A stretch of DNA of 64,000 nt from Bacteroidota bacterium (GCA_947468275.1 CANIKO010000008.1:1-64000), one strand, 5' to 3'; numbered from the stretch's first letter, positions 1-9,075 are shown. The notes: generated by a model from the letters alone, not told the origin. Numbers and translations are program-made.

Positions 1-2608
1 GATGGCTTTTAACTCAGCCTTAACCTTAACCTCAAACTCAGCCGTATCTCCCAAAGCTTCGCAACCATCGTTCACTATCAGTTGAATTTTTAAAGTCTTT
101 TTAGTTAAAAATTTCAAACTATCTGTGGTGGAAAGAACGGAATTAGATACCAAATCTTTCCACTGGTAGCGGTATTGTTTGGGTACACCGCCGCTGGCTG
201 TGGCTTTGTATTTTAAAAGGTTTCCGGTGCAAAGGGTGGTGTCGCGGTAAGTCGATTTTATTGTTACCTGTTTGCGTTGGCTGATGATTAAAAAAGCGGT
301 ATCGGATTTATTGGTGCAGCCGTCTTTTAGGATGATGGCCAGTTTTTCGATTGGGTCGCTTGGGGTATACGTTAAAGTATCTCGCAATAAATTTTGGCCA
401 CTTTTCATGGTAAACCACAATTTAGGATTGCTCACAAAATACCATTGAAACTTATAATTTACCGAGTCACCACCTGTGAAATAATACGGTACTTGCAACG
501 CTCCATCTCCGCAAACGGTGGTATCGTTAAACGCCAAAACTGTTTTCAATGCCGGCCTCACTATCACTTTTTTAAAGGCAGTATCGGGTGCTCCGCATCC
601 GCTGCTGTCGCCTATTATTATTTTGTAGGTGGTATTTTTTATTGGCCACACAATGGGTTGCCGCTTGGTGCTGTCGTCCATTCTGTATTTTGGGCTCCAC
701 GTCCATTTTGTGCCGCCGTAAGTATTTAGTTTTAGGCTGTCGCCCATGCAAATGGTTTCCGGTGGACCGGGGTTGGCTTTGTCTTTACTATAAATAAGCA
801 ATCGCAAGGTGTCGGTTACATAATAACTTTGGATTTTTGGACTGGTGCTTCGTATTCGTATTCGGTATTGTGTGGAAGTAGAAACTTGAAATAAAGGTAA
901 TGTGCCTTTTACCAAACCATCTTTATTGCTTTTTAGTCGTCCCAATTCTCTTCCCCCTCCATCAAAGTTTCCCTGCTCATTGCTTAGTTCAGCAATAAAT
1001 ACATTATTGGTATCAAATTTACCAACTAATTTATAGGGAACTTTTATGGTATCCCCCGCACAGTATGGGCCTGCACTTACCTTGCCGCGGGTAATGGAAT
1101 AGTCGGTGATTTTGGTGAGCCAACGACCAAATTTACCTGTTGTACTATCCTTTAGAGTTCCCAATTGGATTTTATCCCGAAACAACCCAGCAGCATATAC
1201 TGAACTTCCAAATTTGGTATCCATAGAATTTATAGCACCATCCCCATACGTAGCCCACAAAACATTTCCTATCGTATCGGCTTTAAACATTACTAATCCT
1301 CCAAACCAATAAGCAACTGATCGGGGAGATAGTATTGTACTATCAATTAGTATTTTATTAAAAAATTGACCACCAAAATAAAGGAAACCATCTTTGTGTT
1401 TCACAAAATTAATTCCACATGACTGATAATGATCATTGGATTGGTCGAGAATTTTTGGCTTAAAAAACCACCGAGTTTTGAAATTGGTTGAAATAGAAGC
1501 TGAATAAATTTCTAAGGCCCAATTTTTTTGTTTTTTATATGAATTTGGAGCAAATCCAGGTATGATTTTTTTGTTTCCCCATGGCAAACTATCCCTAAAA
1601 GAACCACCAAAATTTAAAAATACCCCGTCAGTTTCCAGACAATTTAGATTAAAAATATTGGAGTTATGAATTACAAATCTTTTGAGGTATTTCCCTAAAG
1701 TGTCCGTTTCTATAATAAATCCGCCTGGACTATAGAAAGTATCTTTATTTATTTTAACTATCCTTGCTGTAATTTCATTTCCAAAATCACCTGAAATATA
1801 TAACTTGTCTTTAAGTGGCAGCAGCCCTGTCAATCTGAATCCGTCGTAAAACCGAGCTGTCGGAGAATATAAATAGTTGGACCATAATATCAATCCATTT
1901 GATGGTTTAAGTTCACCATAAATACTTGTTAAGCCTGCTTTTAAGTAATAAGTAATATTACCAAATTTAGTGGTGTCTGTTGATACGCATAGAAAATAAA
2001 TATGCCCCTTATGATAAAACAATTTACTATTAGGATTCCTATCCCAATTCATAGCTTGTGCATTCTCATAATCCATATCAATTAGTTTTGAATTCCCAGT
2101 TTGCGAAGACCATTTGTAGTTTAAATTTTCATCAAATTTGCTGAATATAATACGTCCTTTTGCTGCCATAAAAGTATCCTTACCTATTACACCAATTGAA
2201 TCAAGATAGGCCATTGAATAAAAATTGCCGCTATCATCCCTACATATTTCTTTAATGCTAAAAGAACTCCATTGTTTATTAATAAATAATTTACCAACCA
2301 AGTTCAGCCTTTTTGCTTTTCCACTGCTATCAATTAACGCAATATAATAATCTACCTCAGGATAAACAGATGATATAATTTTAAACGTATCTAAAGTCAA
2401 GGAATCGCGATATCCCTGCCGACAATAAACTGGAAAAAGAATTGCCAACCCACCTCCAGGCATAGATATTGTGCTGTTAATGGATAACCCATTCGATCCA
2501 TTTGAGTTTTTAAGCGTTTTTAGCCATTCAAAATTTTGAGAATATATCGGCTTTATAAATCCAGAAAATAGTATAATTGAAAAAATATAAAACCGATATA
2601 AACTCATC
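1..2608 (-). CDS. Large secreted adhesin-like protein, 3' end beyond window, apparent frameshift near start
   Basis: The body frame is open from about 2604 to the left edge. It encodes roughly 510 residues of beta-rich sequence that I cannot assign to a family. Next comes a block starting CAGDTIKVPY and containing NNVFIAELSN, of the kind seen in very large Bacteroidota surface proteins. At least three Ig/PKD-like modules follow, opening near motifs such as CMGDSLKLN and CGDGALQVPY. The only ATG that would start a signal peptide, at 2608, is one base out of frame with the body. Seven A on the + strand (2580-2586) separate them; with six A the N-terminus reads as a signal peptide ending IYSQN. 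In the body frame a TGA lies directly upstream. The gene is therefore phase-off, broken, or affected by a sequencing error. A C-terminal sorting domain cannot be checked here. Confidence 0.75.
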
Positions 2609-2642
2609 TTTACTTCAAATGTAATTCTATTAGATTTGAAAA

Positions 2643-3113
2643 TTAGTAAATTTGAATTAAAATAACCGGATATGTGGCTCCACAAATGCTAGGAGTACCT
2701 CCTGAACAGTCTATGCTTAAGCTACAAGAACCAGAGCATGGAGGAGATAATGAGGTTGTTGGAAAACTACCACCACTTCCAAATGGAACAGTGCAGGTTC
2801 CGTCACTCACTGTAATATGGTCTACAGCAGCACCTACCCAAGAAACGCAGCCAGCATATAATATATTCCCAGAAGTAACGAGAATAGATGTATACAATAA
2901 TGTTGACGATGCGTCATAAAAATATACTCTCCAATCGCATCCACTTGGAGAACCAAGATTATTGTTTACTGTAAGATGCGCTTGTTGTGCCTTAGCCTTA
3001 AACCCAAAACTTGTAAAAGCTAAAATAGCTAATAGGATAAATGTTTTTTGAAAGAAATTTCTCGTGTTGGTGTTTTCACCAATATTGGTTGGGTTTGTTG
3101 TTTGTGTTTTCAT
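2643..3113 (-). CDS. Small Cys-rich secreted protein, unknown function
   Basis: A 156-residue protein I do not recognise. A polar N-terminal stretch of about 20 residues precedes a hydrophobic segment (FILLAILAFTSFGF) and an AKAQQA site that looks like signal peptidase I cleavage, so it is probably exported. The mature part is about 110 residues with eight cysteines, four of them in the short stretch PPCSGSCSLSIDCSGG; disulfides are likely. No catalytic motif or T9SS sorting domain is visible. It lies 149 bases downstream of the LuxR-type regulator gene, and that spacer carries dyads resembling those upstream of the regulator's operon. It is a plausible output of that two-component system, which is inference. 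Confidence 0.7.
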   Translation of the reverse strand: MKTQTTNPTNIGENTNTRNFFQKTFILLAILAFTSFGFKAKAQQAHLTVNNNLGSPSGCDWRVYFYDASSTLLYTSILVTSGNILYAGCVSWVGAAVDHITVSDGTCTVPFGSGGSFPTTSLSPPCSGSCSLSIDCSGGTPSICGATYPVILIQIY

Positions 3114-3181
3114 GTTTTTTTTAATTTGTTACTCAAACCTAACAGTATTAATTCCGTTGCACCTAACATTTAGCTCAAAAA

Positions 3182-3255
3182 TCATACCAACTAATGATAC
3201 AAATCATATGATGGTATGAGAGGTTAAAGAACACTTATACTATGATAATATGATA
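3182..3255. promoter_or_regulatory. Dyad cluster upstream of the Cys-rich secreted gene
   Basis: TCATACCA at 3182-3189 is the inverted partner of TGGTATGA at 3212-3219. Between them sits the 10-base palindrome ATCATATGAT (3203-3212). Two direct copies of TATGATA follow at 3241-3247 and 3249-3255. Related elements lie at 5671-5720. LuxR/NarL-type regulators normally bind short dyads, so this is a candidate operator for the regulator at 3263-3913. No binding evidence is available. Confidence 0.45.
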
Positions 3256-3262
3256 GAAAAAG

Positions 3263-3913
3263 TTAGGGGATGAATAACTTATGTTTTACAGCATAGTTCA
3301 TTAAACCCTGAAAACTATTGACACCCATTTTTTTCATAATATGGGCTCTGTGGGTGGCTATTGTATTATAACTTCGTGACACCTTATCGGCTACCTGATG
3401 GGCACTCAGGCCTTGGCATAGCAAACCAATTATTTCCTTCTCACGTAGGCTAAATACTGGCAAAAGCTTGTCTTGCAGGTGCATTTCGCTATTGTTATAA
3501 TTAGCCCATACATCATACACTTCCGGGGTAAAATACTTTCCGCCAATGGTTATATGGTTAATGGCTTTTATTAGTTCATTTCGGTCAGCACTTTTGAGTA
3601 TGTAGGCATCTATGCCCAGTTCTATTAGTTCTGTTACTTGTTTTCGCTCATTATACATCGAAAACATAATGATCTTTGTGTTTTTATATTCCTTCCTTAT
3701 GCGGCTTGCTGTCTCTATTCCATCCATCACTTTCATTTCTATATCCAGTATCACTATATCAAATGGCTTTTGCTCCAGTTTATCCAAAGCCATTTGCCCA
3801 TTTTCGGCCTCCTCATAATATTTAACATTATCAAGTGTCGATACAATTTTCACAACTCCTTCCCTTACCACAGCATGGTCGTCCACTATCAATATGCTTA
3901 TTAACTCCGACAT
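3263..3913 (-). CDS. LuxR/NarL-family response regulator
   Basis: A 216-residue two-component regulator. The receiver domain covers about residues 5-120, with acidic pair D11/D12, phospho-acceptor Asp57 (VILDIEM) and the conserved lysine in YILKS near residue 109. A LuxR-type helix-turn-helix covers about 150-210 (LREKEIIGLLCQGLSAHQVA and TVxTHRxxIMKKxGV-like sequence). Length is normal for the family. Its ATG lies 6 bases after the stop of the NarX-type kinase, so the two are almost certainly a cognate pair in one operon. Dyads in front of 3113 and 5585 are candidate binding sites. The assignment is firm; the signal sensed is unknown. Confidence 0.95.
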   Translation of the reverse strand: MSELISILIVDDHAVVREGVVKIVSTLDNVKYYEEAENGQMALDKLEQKPFDIVILDIEMKVMDGIETASRIRKEYKNTKIIMFSMYNERKQVTELIELGIDAYILKSADRNELIKAINHITIGGKYFTPEVYDVWANYNNSEMHLQDKLLPVFSLREKEIIGLLCQGLSAHQVADKVSRSYNTIATHRAHIMKKMGVNSFQGLMNYAVKHKLFIP

Positions 3914-3919
3914 AAATAT

Positions 3920-4663
3920 TTATCCCTCAATATTAATAATTAATACCAACCTAAACCCATAGTCACCATCCACACTCAATTGCCCATTTATAATGGCCGC
4001 CCGGGTATATATATTTTTAAACCCTATTCCATCTGTTTGGATACCATCCTTTATTCCTTTTCCATTATCGGTATAGGTGTATTCCAATCGTTTTTTTTCA
4101 TTAAAATAATATAGGTCAAGCATCGTTTCTGTAGCTTCGCTATGTTTAATGCTATTTTGTAGCAGCTCCTGAGTAATTTTATAAAGATGGAAAGCCGTTT
4201 CATTTGATATAGGAATATTCTCTCCATTATGGTTAAAATAAAACGGAATTTTTCCGGCCCAGTTATCTTCAACAAGTTTTTCGATGGTATAAACTAAACC
4301 ATATTTGTTTAATGATTGGGGCATAAGGTCGTGCGATATTTGCCGTATGGTTTTCATTGCAGTGGCAATTTTTGATTTAACCGTTTCCAGTTTTTCGCCT
4401 GTGGCCATGTTGTCAACTTCTATTTCATCCACCACATTTATTATGGATGTCAGTTCTATACCAAGCCCATCGTGAAGGTCGCGGGCTATGCGGCCACGTT
4501 CATTCTGCTGCCCTTTATAAAGATTGCTTATGGCTTCCTTTTGCTTTTGCTTTAAATTTTTGTTGTACCGCTTAAAAAATACAATAAAGAAAATACCAAG
4601 TGCCAGCAATACAGCCGACCAGGCAATAACCAAAAACACTATTAAATCCTGATTTTGTTGCAT
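3920..4663 (-). CDS. NarX/LiaS-type sensor histidine kinase
   Basis: Membrane-anchored kinase of the HisKA_3 type. With the start at 4663, residues 7-30 form one transmembrane helix, 35-55 a short linker or coiled coil, and His64 in RIARDLHDGLG is the phospho-acceptor. The C-terminal half is a HATPase domain with an N-box-like QELLQNSIKHS and a G-box (DNGKGIKDG, GIGFKNIYTRA). An in-frame ATG at 4693 would add ten residues and deepen the overlap with the upstream membrane-protein gene; 4663 puts the helix immediately at the N-terminus and is preferred. There is almost no extracytoplasmic part, so the upstream multi-helix protein may supply sensing (inference). Confidence 0.93.
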   Translation of the reverse strand: MQQNQDLIVFLVIAWSAVLLALGIFFIVFFKRYNKNLKQKQKEAISNLYKGQQNERGRIARDLHDGLGIELTSIINVVDEIEVDNMATGEKLETVKSKIATAMKTIRQISHDLMPQSLNKYGLVYTIEKLVEDNWAGKIPFYFNHNGENIPISNETAFHLYKITQELLQNSIKHSEATETMLDLYYFNEKKRLEYTYTDNGKGIKDGIQTDGIGFKNIYTRAAIINGQLSVDGDYGFRLVLIINIEG

Positions 4664-5274
4664 AAAAAACTTACCCCAAACATTATATTGCATACTATAT
4701 TGCTACTGGCATTAATAATTTTGAAAGCATTTGAAAATAACTGGTTGTTAAAACTTTCACTGCTTGCCTGAACATAAGTATAAATCGAAAAAATGGTTAA
4801 ATAATAAAACAAACGGGCGGTGGCTATCCAAAAAAAAGTATTTTGAAGCAAGCTCATATCATTGATGAGCGTAAGTAGCACATAAATACTTTGAATAATA
4901 AAATAAAGAAATAAAGCAACAAAAATTATGGCTCCGGGATAAGCAAAAAGCTGAGGCCAAATTAAAGTAATAAATCCATCGCATAGTATTAATACCAGAA
5001 AACCCAATGTAAAATGCCTGAACCAGGGTTTAAAAGTTAACCGCTTATTAAAAAGCAATGCGAAAAACAAAAAATCACTTATCAAAAACAATTTGAACAT
5101 CCAGTGATTATTAATATGACTAAAAGCTAATCCTAATGAGATGGATTCAAAAACAGCAGAAAAAAGAATAAATACCAAAAAGAAATTCAGAAGTTTTCCA
5201 TTTCTGTAATAAAAAGCAAGGCCTGCAATAAGAGGAAATAATAGTGAGGAGCTACTTACTATATCAACCAGCAT
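4642..5274 (-). CDS. Polytopic membrane protein of the sensor operon
   Basis: A 210-residue protein, almost entirely hydrophobic, with about six or seven predicted transmembrane helices and no recognisable catalytic motif. Its ATG shares one base with the TAA of the small CPPxC protein gene (TAATG), suggesting translational coupling. Its 3' end overlaps the kinase start by about 22 bases. The kinase downstream has only one helix and no sensor domain, so this protein is a good candidate for the membrane input module of the pair. I do not recognise a named family; function is inferred only from context. Confidence 0.85.
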   Translation of the reverse strand: MLVDIVSSSSLLFPLIAGLAFYYRNGKLLNFFLVFILFSAVFESISLGLAFSHINNHWMFKLFLISDFLFFALLFNKRLTFKPWFRHFTLGFLVLILCDGFITLIWPQLFAYPGAIIFVALFLYFIIQSIYVLLTLINDMSLLQNTFFWIATARLFYYLTIFSIYTYVQASSESFNNQLFSNAFKIINASSNIVCNIMFGVSFLCNKIRI

Positions 5275-5585
5275 TAAGAATTAAGTGCATTTGTTGAACC
5301 ACAACTTGGGGGACAAGCAGTTCCATACTCAGCTAACTCTCCTGGTAGTATATCATTTTCATCAGCCAATACCCCACATATTACCAGTTTGGGATTTCCA
5401 AATTCATCCTCTCCAAAATAAATACGGATACCCACGCAATCATCTTGTGCAAGAATGGCGTTAATTGCTGATTGGCCATAATAAAATCCCTGAACGGCTG
5501 ATGGGTGGTTTGATCTGTAATTGGCGGTTAAGTCGGCTGCGGCCAATACTGTAATACTGTGGTCTTCGTTTCCTGAGAATGACAT
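5274..5585 (-). CDS. Small conserved-looking protein with C-terminal CPPxC motif
   Basis: A 103-residue, acidic, probably cytoplasmic protein without signal peptide or membrane segment. It opens MSFSGNEDHSITV, has a central QDDCVGIRIYFGEDEFGNPK segment that looks like paired beta strands, and ends CPPSCGSTNALNS. I recall similar small proteins with a CPPxC tail near sensor kinases in other Bacteroidota, but I know of no established function. It is the first gene of a tightly packed four-gene operon (this protein, membrane protein, kinase, regulator). The Cys pair could bind metal or respond to redox; that is speculation. Confidence 0.75.
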   Translation of the reverse strand: MSFSGNEDHSITVLAAADLTANYRSNHPSAVQGFYYGQSAINAILAQDDCVGIRIYFGEDEFGNPKLVICGVLADENDILPGELAEYGTACPPSCGSTNALNS

Positions 5586-5670
5586 GATTTTTTTATTTAG
5601 ATTACAAGTATAGATGTATTTTAATACCGCCCTTGGCTTTTAAATTAATTCTTATTAAAAATAATTAGCT

Positions 5671-5720
5671 GGTATGATAAATAATAGAATTATTTTTCAA
5701 TTTATCATATTGCAATATGA
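5671..5720. promoter_or_regulatory. Palindromic operator candidate upstream of the sensor operon
   Basis: Contains the perfect 16-base palindrome TCATATTGCAATATGA (5705-5720), TTATCATA at 5702-5709, and GGTATGATAA at 5671-5680. The words GGTATGA and TATGATA recur in the spacer before the Cys-rich secreted gene. No T-run follows the palindrome, so it does not look like a terminator. It lies about 90-135 bases upstream of the first ATG of the operon. Autoregulation by the operon's LuxR-type regulator is a testable inference. Confidence 0.45.
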
Positions 5721-5819
5721 CAGAAAAGATAATGTATTCATTTTAAACCCTGAAAATATTTATCAATACTCTCCAATTCTTCAAGGAGCCCGGTAGAAAA
5801 AGAAAGGTAATTTCAACTA

Positions 5820-6428
5820 TTAGACTACCCCTTTTCCTTGTCTTAGTATTTGCGGAACGTTATCTGTACAATCAATAATGGTGGAAGCCACATTGCCTCC
5901 TATACCACCATCCACAACGCAATCCACAATACCGCTAAATTTTTGTTCAATTTCAAATGGGTCGGTAAGGTATTCCACAATTTCATCATCGGAGTGGATG
6001 GAAGTGGCCACCAATGGCTGCTCCAATTGTTCTAAAATAGCCTGAACAATGTCGTTATCCGGCACACGAATACCAATCGTCTTTTTATTTTCCCTAAATA
6101 AATGAGGCACCTGATGACTTGATTTTAGAATAAAAGTGAATGGCCCCGGCAATACCTGCTTCATTAATTTAAAGGTTGGATTGGAAACCGGCAACGCATA
6201 TTCCGATAGATTGGTAAAATCACGGCAAAGAATTGAATAATTCGTCTTCTTTACTTTTTTACCTAATTTTTTTGTTAAAGATTCAATCCCTCTGCTATTG
6301 GAGATTAAACAAACCGCTGCATAAATAGTATCCGTTGGAACAATGGCAACTCCCCCATTTTTCAAAACATCCACAACCTCCTTTATCTGTCGGGCATCAG
6401 GATTTTGGGAACGAATTTCGATGAGCAT
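5820..6428 (-). CDS. YrdC/Sua5/YciO-family protein, probable threonylcarbamoyl-AMP synthase
   Basis: A 202-residue single-domain protein of the YrdC fold, which in TsaC/Sua5 makes threonylcarbamoyl-AMP for tRNA t6A modification. Visible motifs include AIVPTDTIYAAVC near residue 30, KKTNYSILCRDF near 80, the LPGPFTFILK core strand and IGIRVPDN. The sequence resembles the YciO branch more than TsaC, and some YciO proteins do not replace TsaC, so the exact reaction is less certain than the fold. There is no Sua5 C-terminal domain. It ends near 5820 with a spacer of about 230 bases to the sensor operon, and is followed upstream by sucC in the same direction. Confidence 0.88.
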   Translation of the reverse strand: MLIEIRSQNPDARQIKEVVDVLKNGGVAIVPTDTIYAAVCLISNSRGIESLTKKLGKKVKKTNYSILCRDFTNLSEYALPVSNPTFKLMKQVLPGPFTFILKSSHQVPHLFRENKKTIGIRVPDNDIVQAILEQLEQPLVATSIHSDDEIVEYLTDPFEIEQKFSGIVDCVVDGGIGGNVASTIIDCTDNVPQILRQGKGVV

Positions 6429-6470
6429 TGGTAGTTGGTTATTGAGTTAGTAAGTTATTAGGGTTCAAAA

Positions 6471-6491
6471 ATTCCTAATTCCTAATTCCTA
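6471..6491. repeat. Tandem heptamer, three copies of ATTCCTA
   Basis: Three exact copies of ATTCCTA directly after the sucC stop codon region, in the spacer between sucC and the YrdC-family gene. The same heptamer, in either orientation, recurs at 9048-9075 and 9140-9153 around purA. Function unknown. Confidence 0.7.
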
Positions 6492-6492
6492 A

Positions 6493-7704
6493 TTACCTTA
6501 AAACTTCTTCTACCAAATCAGCGGCTTCCTTTAAAGCAATGGCTGATCTTACTTTTAAGCCACTTTCATCTATCAATTTTTTAGCTTCAACGGCATTGGT
6601 TCCTTGCAATCTTACAATTATTGGTACAGGTATTTCGCCAATGTTTTTATAAGCATCTACCACACCTTGTGCCACACGGTCGCAACGAACAATACCGCCA
6701 AAAATATTTATAAGAATAGCCTTTACTTTATCATCTTTCAAAATAATTCGCATGGCTTTTTCTACACGTTCGGCATTTGCAGTTCCTCCCACATCCAAAA
6801 AATTGGCCGGCTCACCACCCGATAATTTTATAATATCCATAGTGGCCATTGCCAATCCAGCACCGTTCACCATACAACCCACGTTGCCATCCAACTGAAC
6901 ATAATTTAAATCATATTCACCGGCTTCTACTTCCGCAGGGTCTTCTTCATCCAAATCTCGCAATGCCAATAAATCAGGATGACGGTATAAGGCGTTATCA
7001 TCCAATCCTACTTTTCCATCCACAGCCAATATGCGGTCATCGCTGGTTTTAAGCACAGGGTTTATTTCAAACATGGAAGCATCAATTGCATTATAAGCTG
7101 TATAAAGTGAGGTAACAAAAGCTACCATTTCTTTATTGGCTTTGCCTGTTAAGCCTAAGTTAAACGCTATTTTACGGGCTTGAAACGGTTGTAAACCTAC
7201 CAATGGGTCAATCCATTCTTTATGTATTTTTTTGGGAGAGTTATGGGCTACTTCTTCAATATCCATCCCCCCTTCGGTGGTATAAATAATTACATTTTGA
7301 GCTTTAGAACGATCCAACAAAACGCTCATGTAATATTCCTTTGGCTCTGATGCTCCCGGATAATATACATCCTGAGCTACCAACACTTTATTTACTTTTT
7401 TTCCCTTTGGGCCGGTTTGGATTGTTACCAAAACATTTCCCAAAAGATTTTTAGCTATTTCAGCCACCTGTCCATGATTTTTTGCCAAAGCCACACCACG
7501 CTGTTCGGTTCCAACAATTTTACCTTTTCCACGGCCACCGGCATGTATCTGCGATTTTAGAACCACCCAATCCGAATTGTATAATTCTTTCATTGCTTCT
7601 GCTGCTTTTACCGCTTCATCAGGGGTAGTTGCCACTTGGCCTTCCTGCACTGCTACTCCGTATTTTTTAAGTATTTCTTTAGCTTGATATTCGTGTATGT
7701 TCAT
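6493..7704 (-). CDS. sucC: Succinyl-CoA ligase (ADP-forming) subunit beta
   Basis: A 403-residue beta subunit of the TCA-cycle enzyme that interconverts succinyl-CoA and succinate with nucleotide phosphorylation. It opens MNIHEYQAKEILKKYGV and carries the ATP-grasp lysine/glycine region QIHAGGRGKGK. Conserved segments FEINPVLKT and VGCMVNGAGLAMATMD and the C-terminal ligase segment NIFGGIVRCDRVA are all present. Length is normal. The partner sucD is not adjacent in this window. A TAAATTCG box about 50 bases upstream may be its own promoter. Confidence 0.98.
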   Translation of the reverse strand: MNIHEYQAKEILKKYGVAVQEGQVATTPDEAVKAAEAMKELYNSDWVVLKSQIHAGGRGKGKIVGTEQRGVALAKNHGQVAEIAKNLLGNVLVTIQTGPKGKKVNKVLVAQDVYYPGASEPKEYYMSVLLDRSKAQNVIIYTTEGGMDIEEVAHNSPKKIHKEWIDPLVGLQPFQARKIAFNLGLTGKANKEMVAFVTSLYTAYNAIDASMFEINPVLKTSDDRILAVDGKVGLDDNALYRHPDLLALRDLDEEDPAEVEAGEYDLNYVQLDGNVGCMVNGAGLAMATMDIIKLSGGEPANFLDVGGTANAERVEKAMRIILKDDKVKAILINIFGGIVRCDRVAQGVVDAYKNIGEIPVPIIVRLQGTNAVEAKKLIDESGLKVRSAIALKEAADLVEEVLR

Positions 7705-7754
7705 TATTTAGATATGAGAATTTTAGAGTTAAGATATTAGCATTTTTGTGGCTG

Positions 7755-7762
7755 CGAATTTA
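7755..7762 (-). promoter_or_regulatory. Possible -7 box for sucC
   Basis: On the minus strand the sequence TAAATTCG matches the Bacteroidota -7 consensus TAnnTTTG at seven of eight positions and is followed by GCAGCC, giving a leader of about 45 bases to the sucC ATG at 7704. No convincing -33 TTTG was found at the usual distance, so support is limited. Confidence 0.3.
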
Positions 7763-7767
7763 AATTT

Positions 7768-9033
7768 TTAACATGGAATAGTTTCTTCCCTATCAGGACC
7801 AACGGAAATAATATTTATTTTACAATCCGAGCGTTTTGATATTTCGTTGCAGTAGCTTTTGAAGGATTCAGGCAAATCATTAAAGGTTCTAATTTTTGTT
7901 AAATCATCCTGCCATCCCGGGAAAGATTCATAGATTGGCTCAATGGTAGCGTCGCAAACATCAAACGGCATTTGTGAGGTTTCCACACCATCTACTTTGT
8001 ATGAGGTGCAAACTTTTACTTCCTCCAATCCACTCAATACATCGCTTTTCATCATCACCAATTCATTCACACCATTTATCATTACCGAATAATGCAGAGC
8101 TGGCAAATCCAACCAACCTGTACGTCTTGGTCTACCTGTAGTAGCTCCAAATTCAAAACCTTGCTGACGAATTTGTTCGCCCATATCATCATTCAATTCG
8201 GATGGAAATGGACCACTTCCTACTCGTGTGCAATATGCTTTAAAAATCCCTATTACTTTATTTATTGAACCCGGAGGTATTCCCAAACCTGTGCAAACGC
8301 CGCCGGCTGTAGTATTACTACTGGTTACAAACGGATATGACCCAAAATCAATATCCAGCAAACTTCCTTGTGCTCCTTCAGCTAATATTTTTTTACCTGC
8401 TTTAAGAGCGTTATTCAAATAATATTCACTGTCAATTAAGTTGTATTCTCTTAAAAAATCTAAAGATTGATAGAAAGGGATTTCCAACTCAGTTAAATCA
8501 AAATCAGTATAATTGAGGTTTTGAATTAATTTCAAATGCTTTTGAACCAATTCATCATAACGGCTTTTAAAATTTTGGGAGATAATATCACCTATTCTTA
8601 AACCATTTCTGCCCGTTTTGTCCATGTATGTTGGGCCAATACCGCGCAATGTGCTACCAATTTTTTTATCACCTTTAGAAGCTTCATTAGCTGCATCCAA
8701 TATGCGGTGAGTTGGTAATATGATGTGCGCTTTTTTGGAAATAAGCAAACGACTTTTTACATCCACTCCTGCGGCCATCAGCTTTTCAATTTCACCTTGC
8801 AAACGCACCGGGTCGGCTACTACACCATTGCCAATTACATTCATGCAATTATCTCTAAAAATGCCCGAAGGTATTGTGTTTAACACAAATTTTTGCCCGT
8901 TAAAATGTAAGGAATGCCCCGCATTTGGTCCGCCTTGAAAGCGAGCTACAATATCATAATTGGGGGTTAAATAATCCGCTATTTTCCCTTTCCCTTCGTC
9001 GCCCCATTGAAGGCCTAGTAATACGTCTACCAT
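7768..9033 (-). CDS. purA: Adenylosuccinate synthetase
   Basis: A 421-residue GTP-dependent enzyme joining IMP and aspartate, the first step from IMP to AMP. The N-terminal GLQWGDEGKGK loop holds the catalytic Asp and Lys. GPTYMDKTGRNGLRIGD, EGAQGSLLDIDFGSYPFVTS and the GRPRRTGWLDL segment are canonical. Length is normal. It follows the Fur-family gene, with the RelA/SpoT gene further upstream, all on the minus strand; this places purine synthesis beside stringent-response control. Heptamer repeats lie in the spacer before its ATG. Confidence 0.98.
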   Translation of the reverse strand: MVDVLLGLQWGDEGKGKIADYLTPNYDIVARFQGGPNAGHSLHFNGQKFVLNTIPSGIFRDNCMNVIGNGVVADPVRLQGEIEKLMAAGVDVKSRLLISKKAHIILPTHRILDAANEASKGDKKIGSTLRGIGPTYMDKTGRNGLRIGDIISQNFKSRYDELVQKHLKLIQNLNYTDFDLTELEIPFYQSLDFLREYNLIDSEYYLNNALKAGKKILAEGAQGSLLDIDFGSYPFVTSSNTTAGGVCTGLGIPPGSINKVIGIFKAYCTRVGSGPFPSELNDDMGEQIRQQGFEFGATTGRPRRTGWLDLPALHYSVMINGVNELVMMKSDVLSGLEEVKVCTSYKVDGVETSQMPFDVCDATIEPIYESFPGWQDDLTKIRTFNDLPESFKSYCNEISKRSDCKINIISVGPDREETIPC

Positions 9034-9047
9034 TTTTCTTTTTTAAA

Positions 9048-9075
9048 TTAGGAATTAGGAATCAGGAATTAGGAA
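9048..9075. repeat. Tandem heptamer, four copies of TTAGGAA (one variant)
   Basis: Four contiguous heptamers TTAGGAA, TTAGGAA, TCAGGAA, TTAGGAA immediately upstream of purA. Two further copies in the opposite orientation (ATTCCAG, ATTCCTA) lie at 9140-9153, beside the Fur-family stop codon. A transcript across the 122-base spacer could pair these two blocks. Whether this matters for expression is unknown. Confidence 0.7.

Noticed and set aside
394-1312. Plus-strand open frames opposite the large secreted gene
   Set aside because: Composition is unlike real protein and the minus-strand frame is continuous with clear domains.
5705-5720. Palindrome read as a terminator
   Set aside because: It is AT-rich with no T-run on either strand and lies upstream of an operon, so an operator is more likely.
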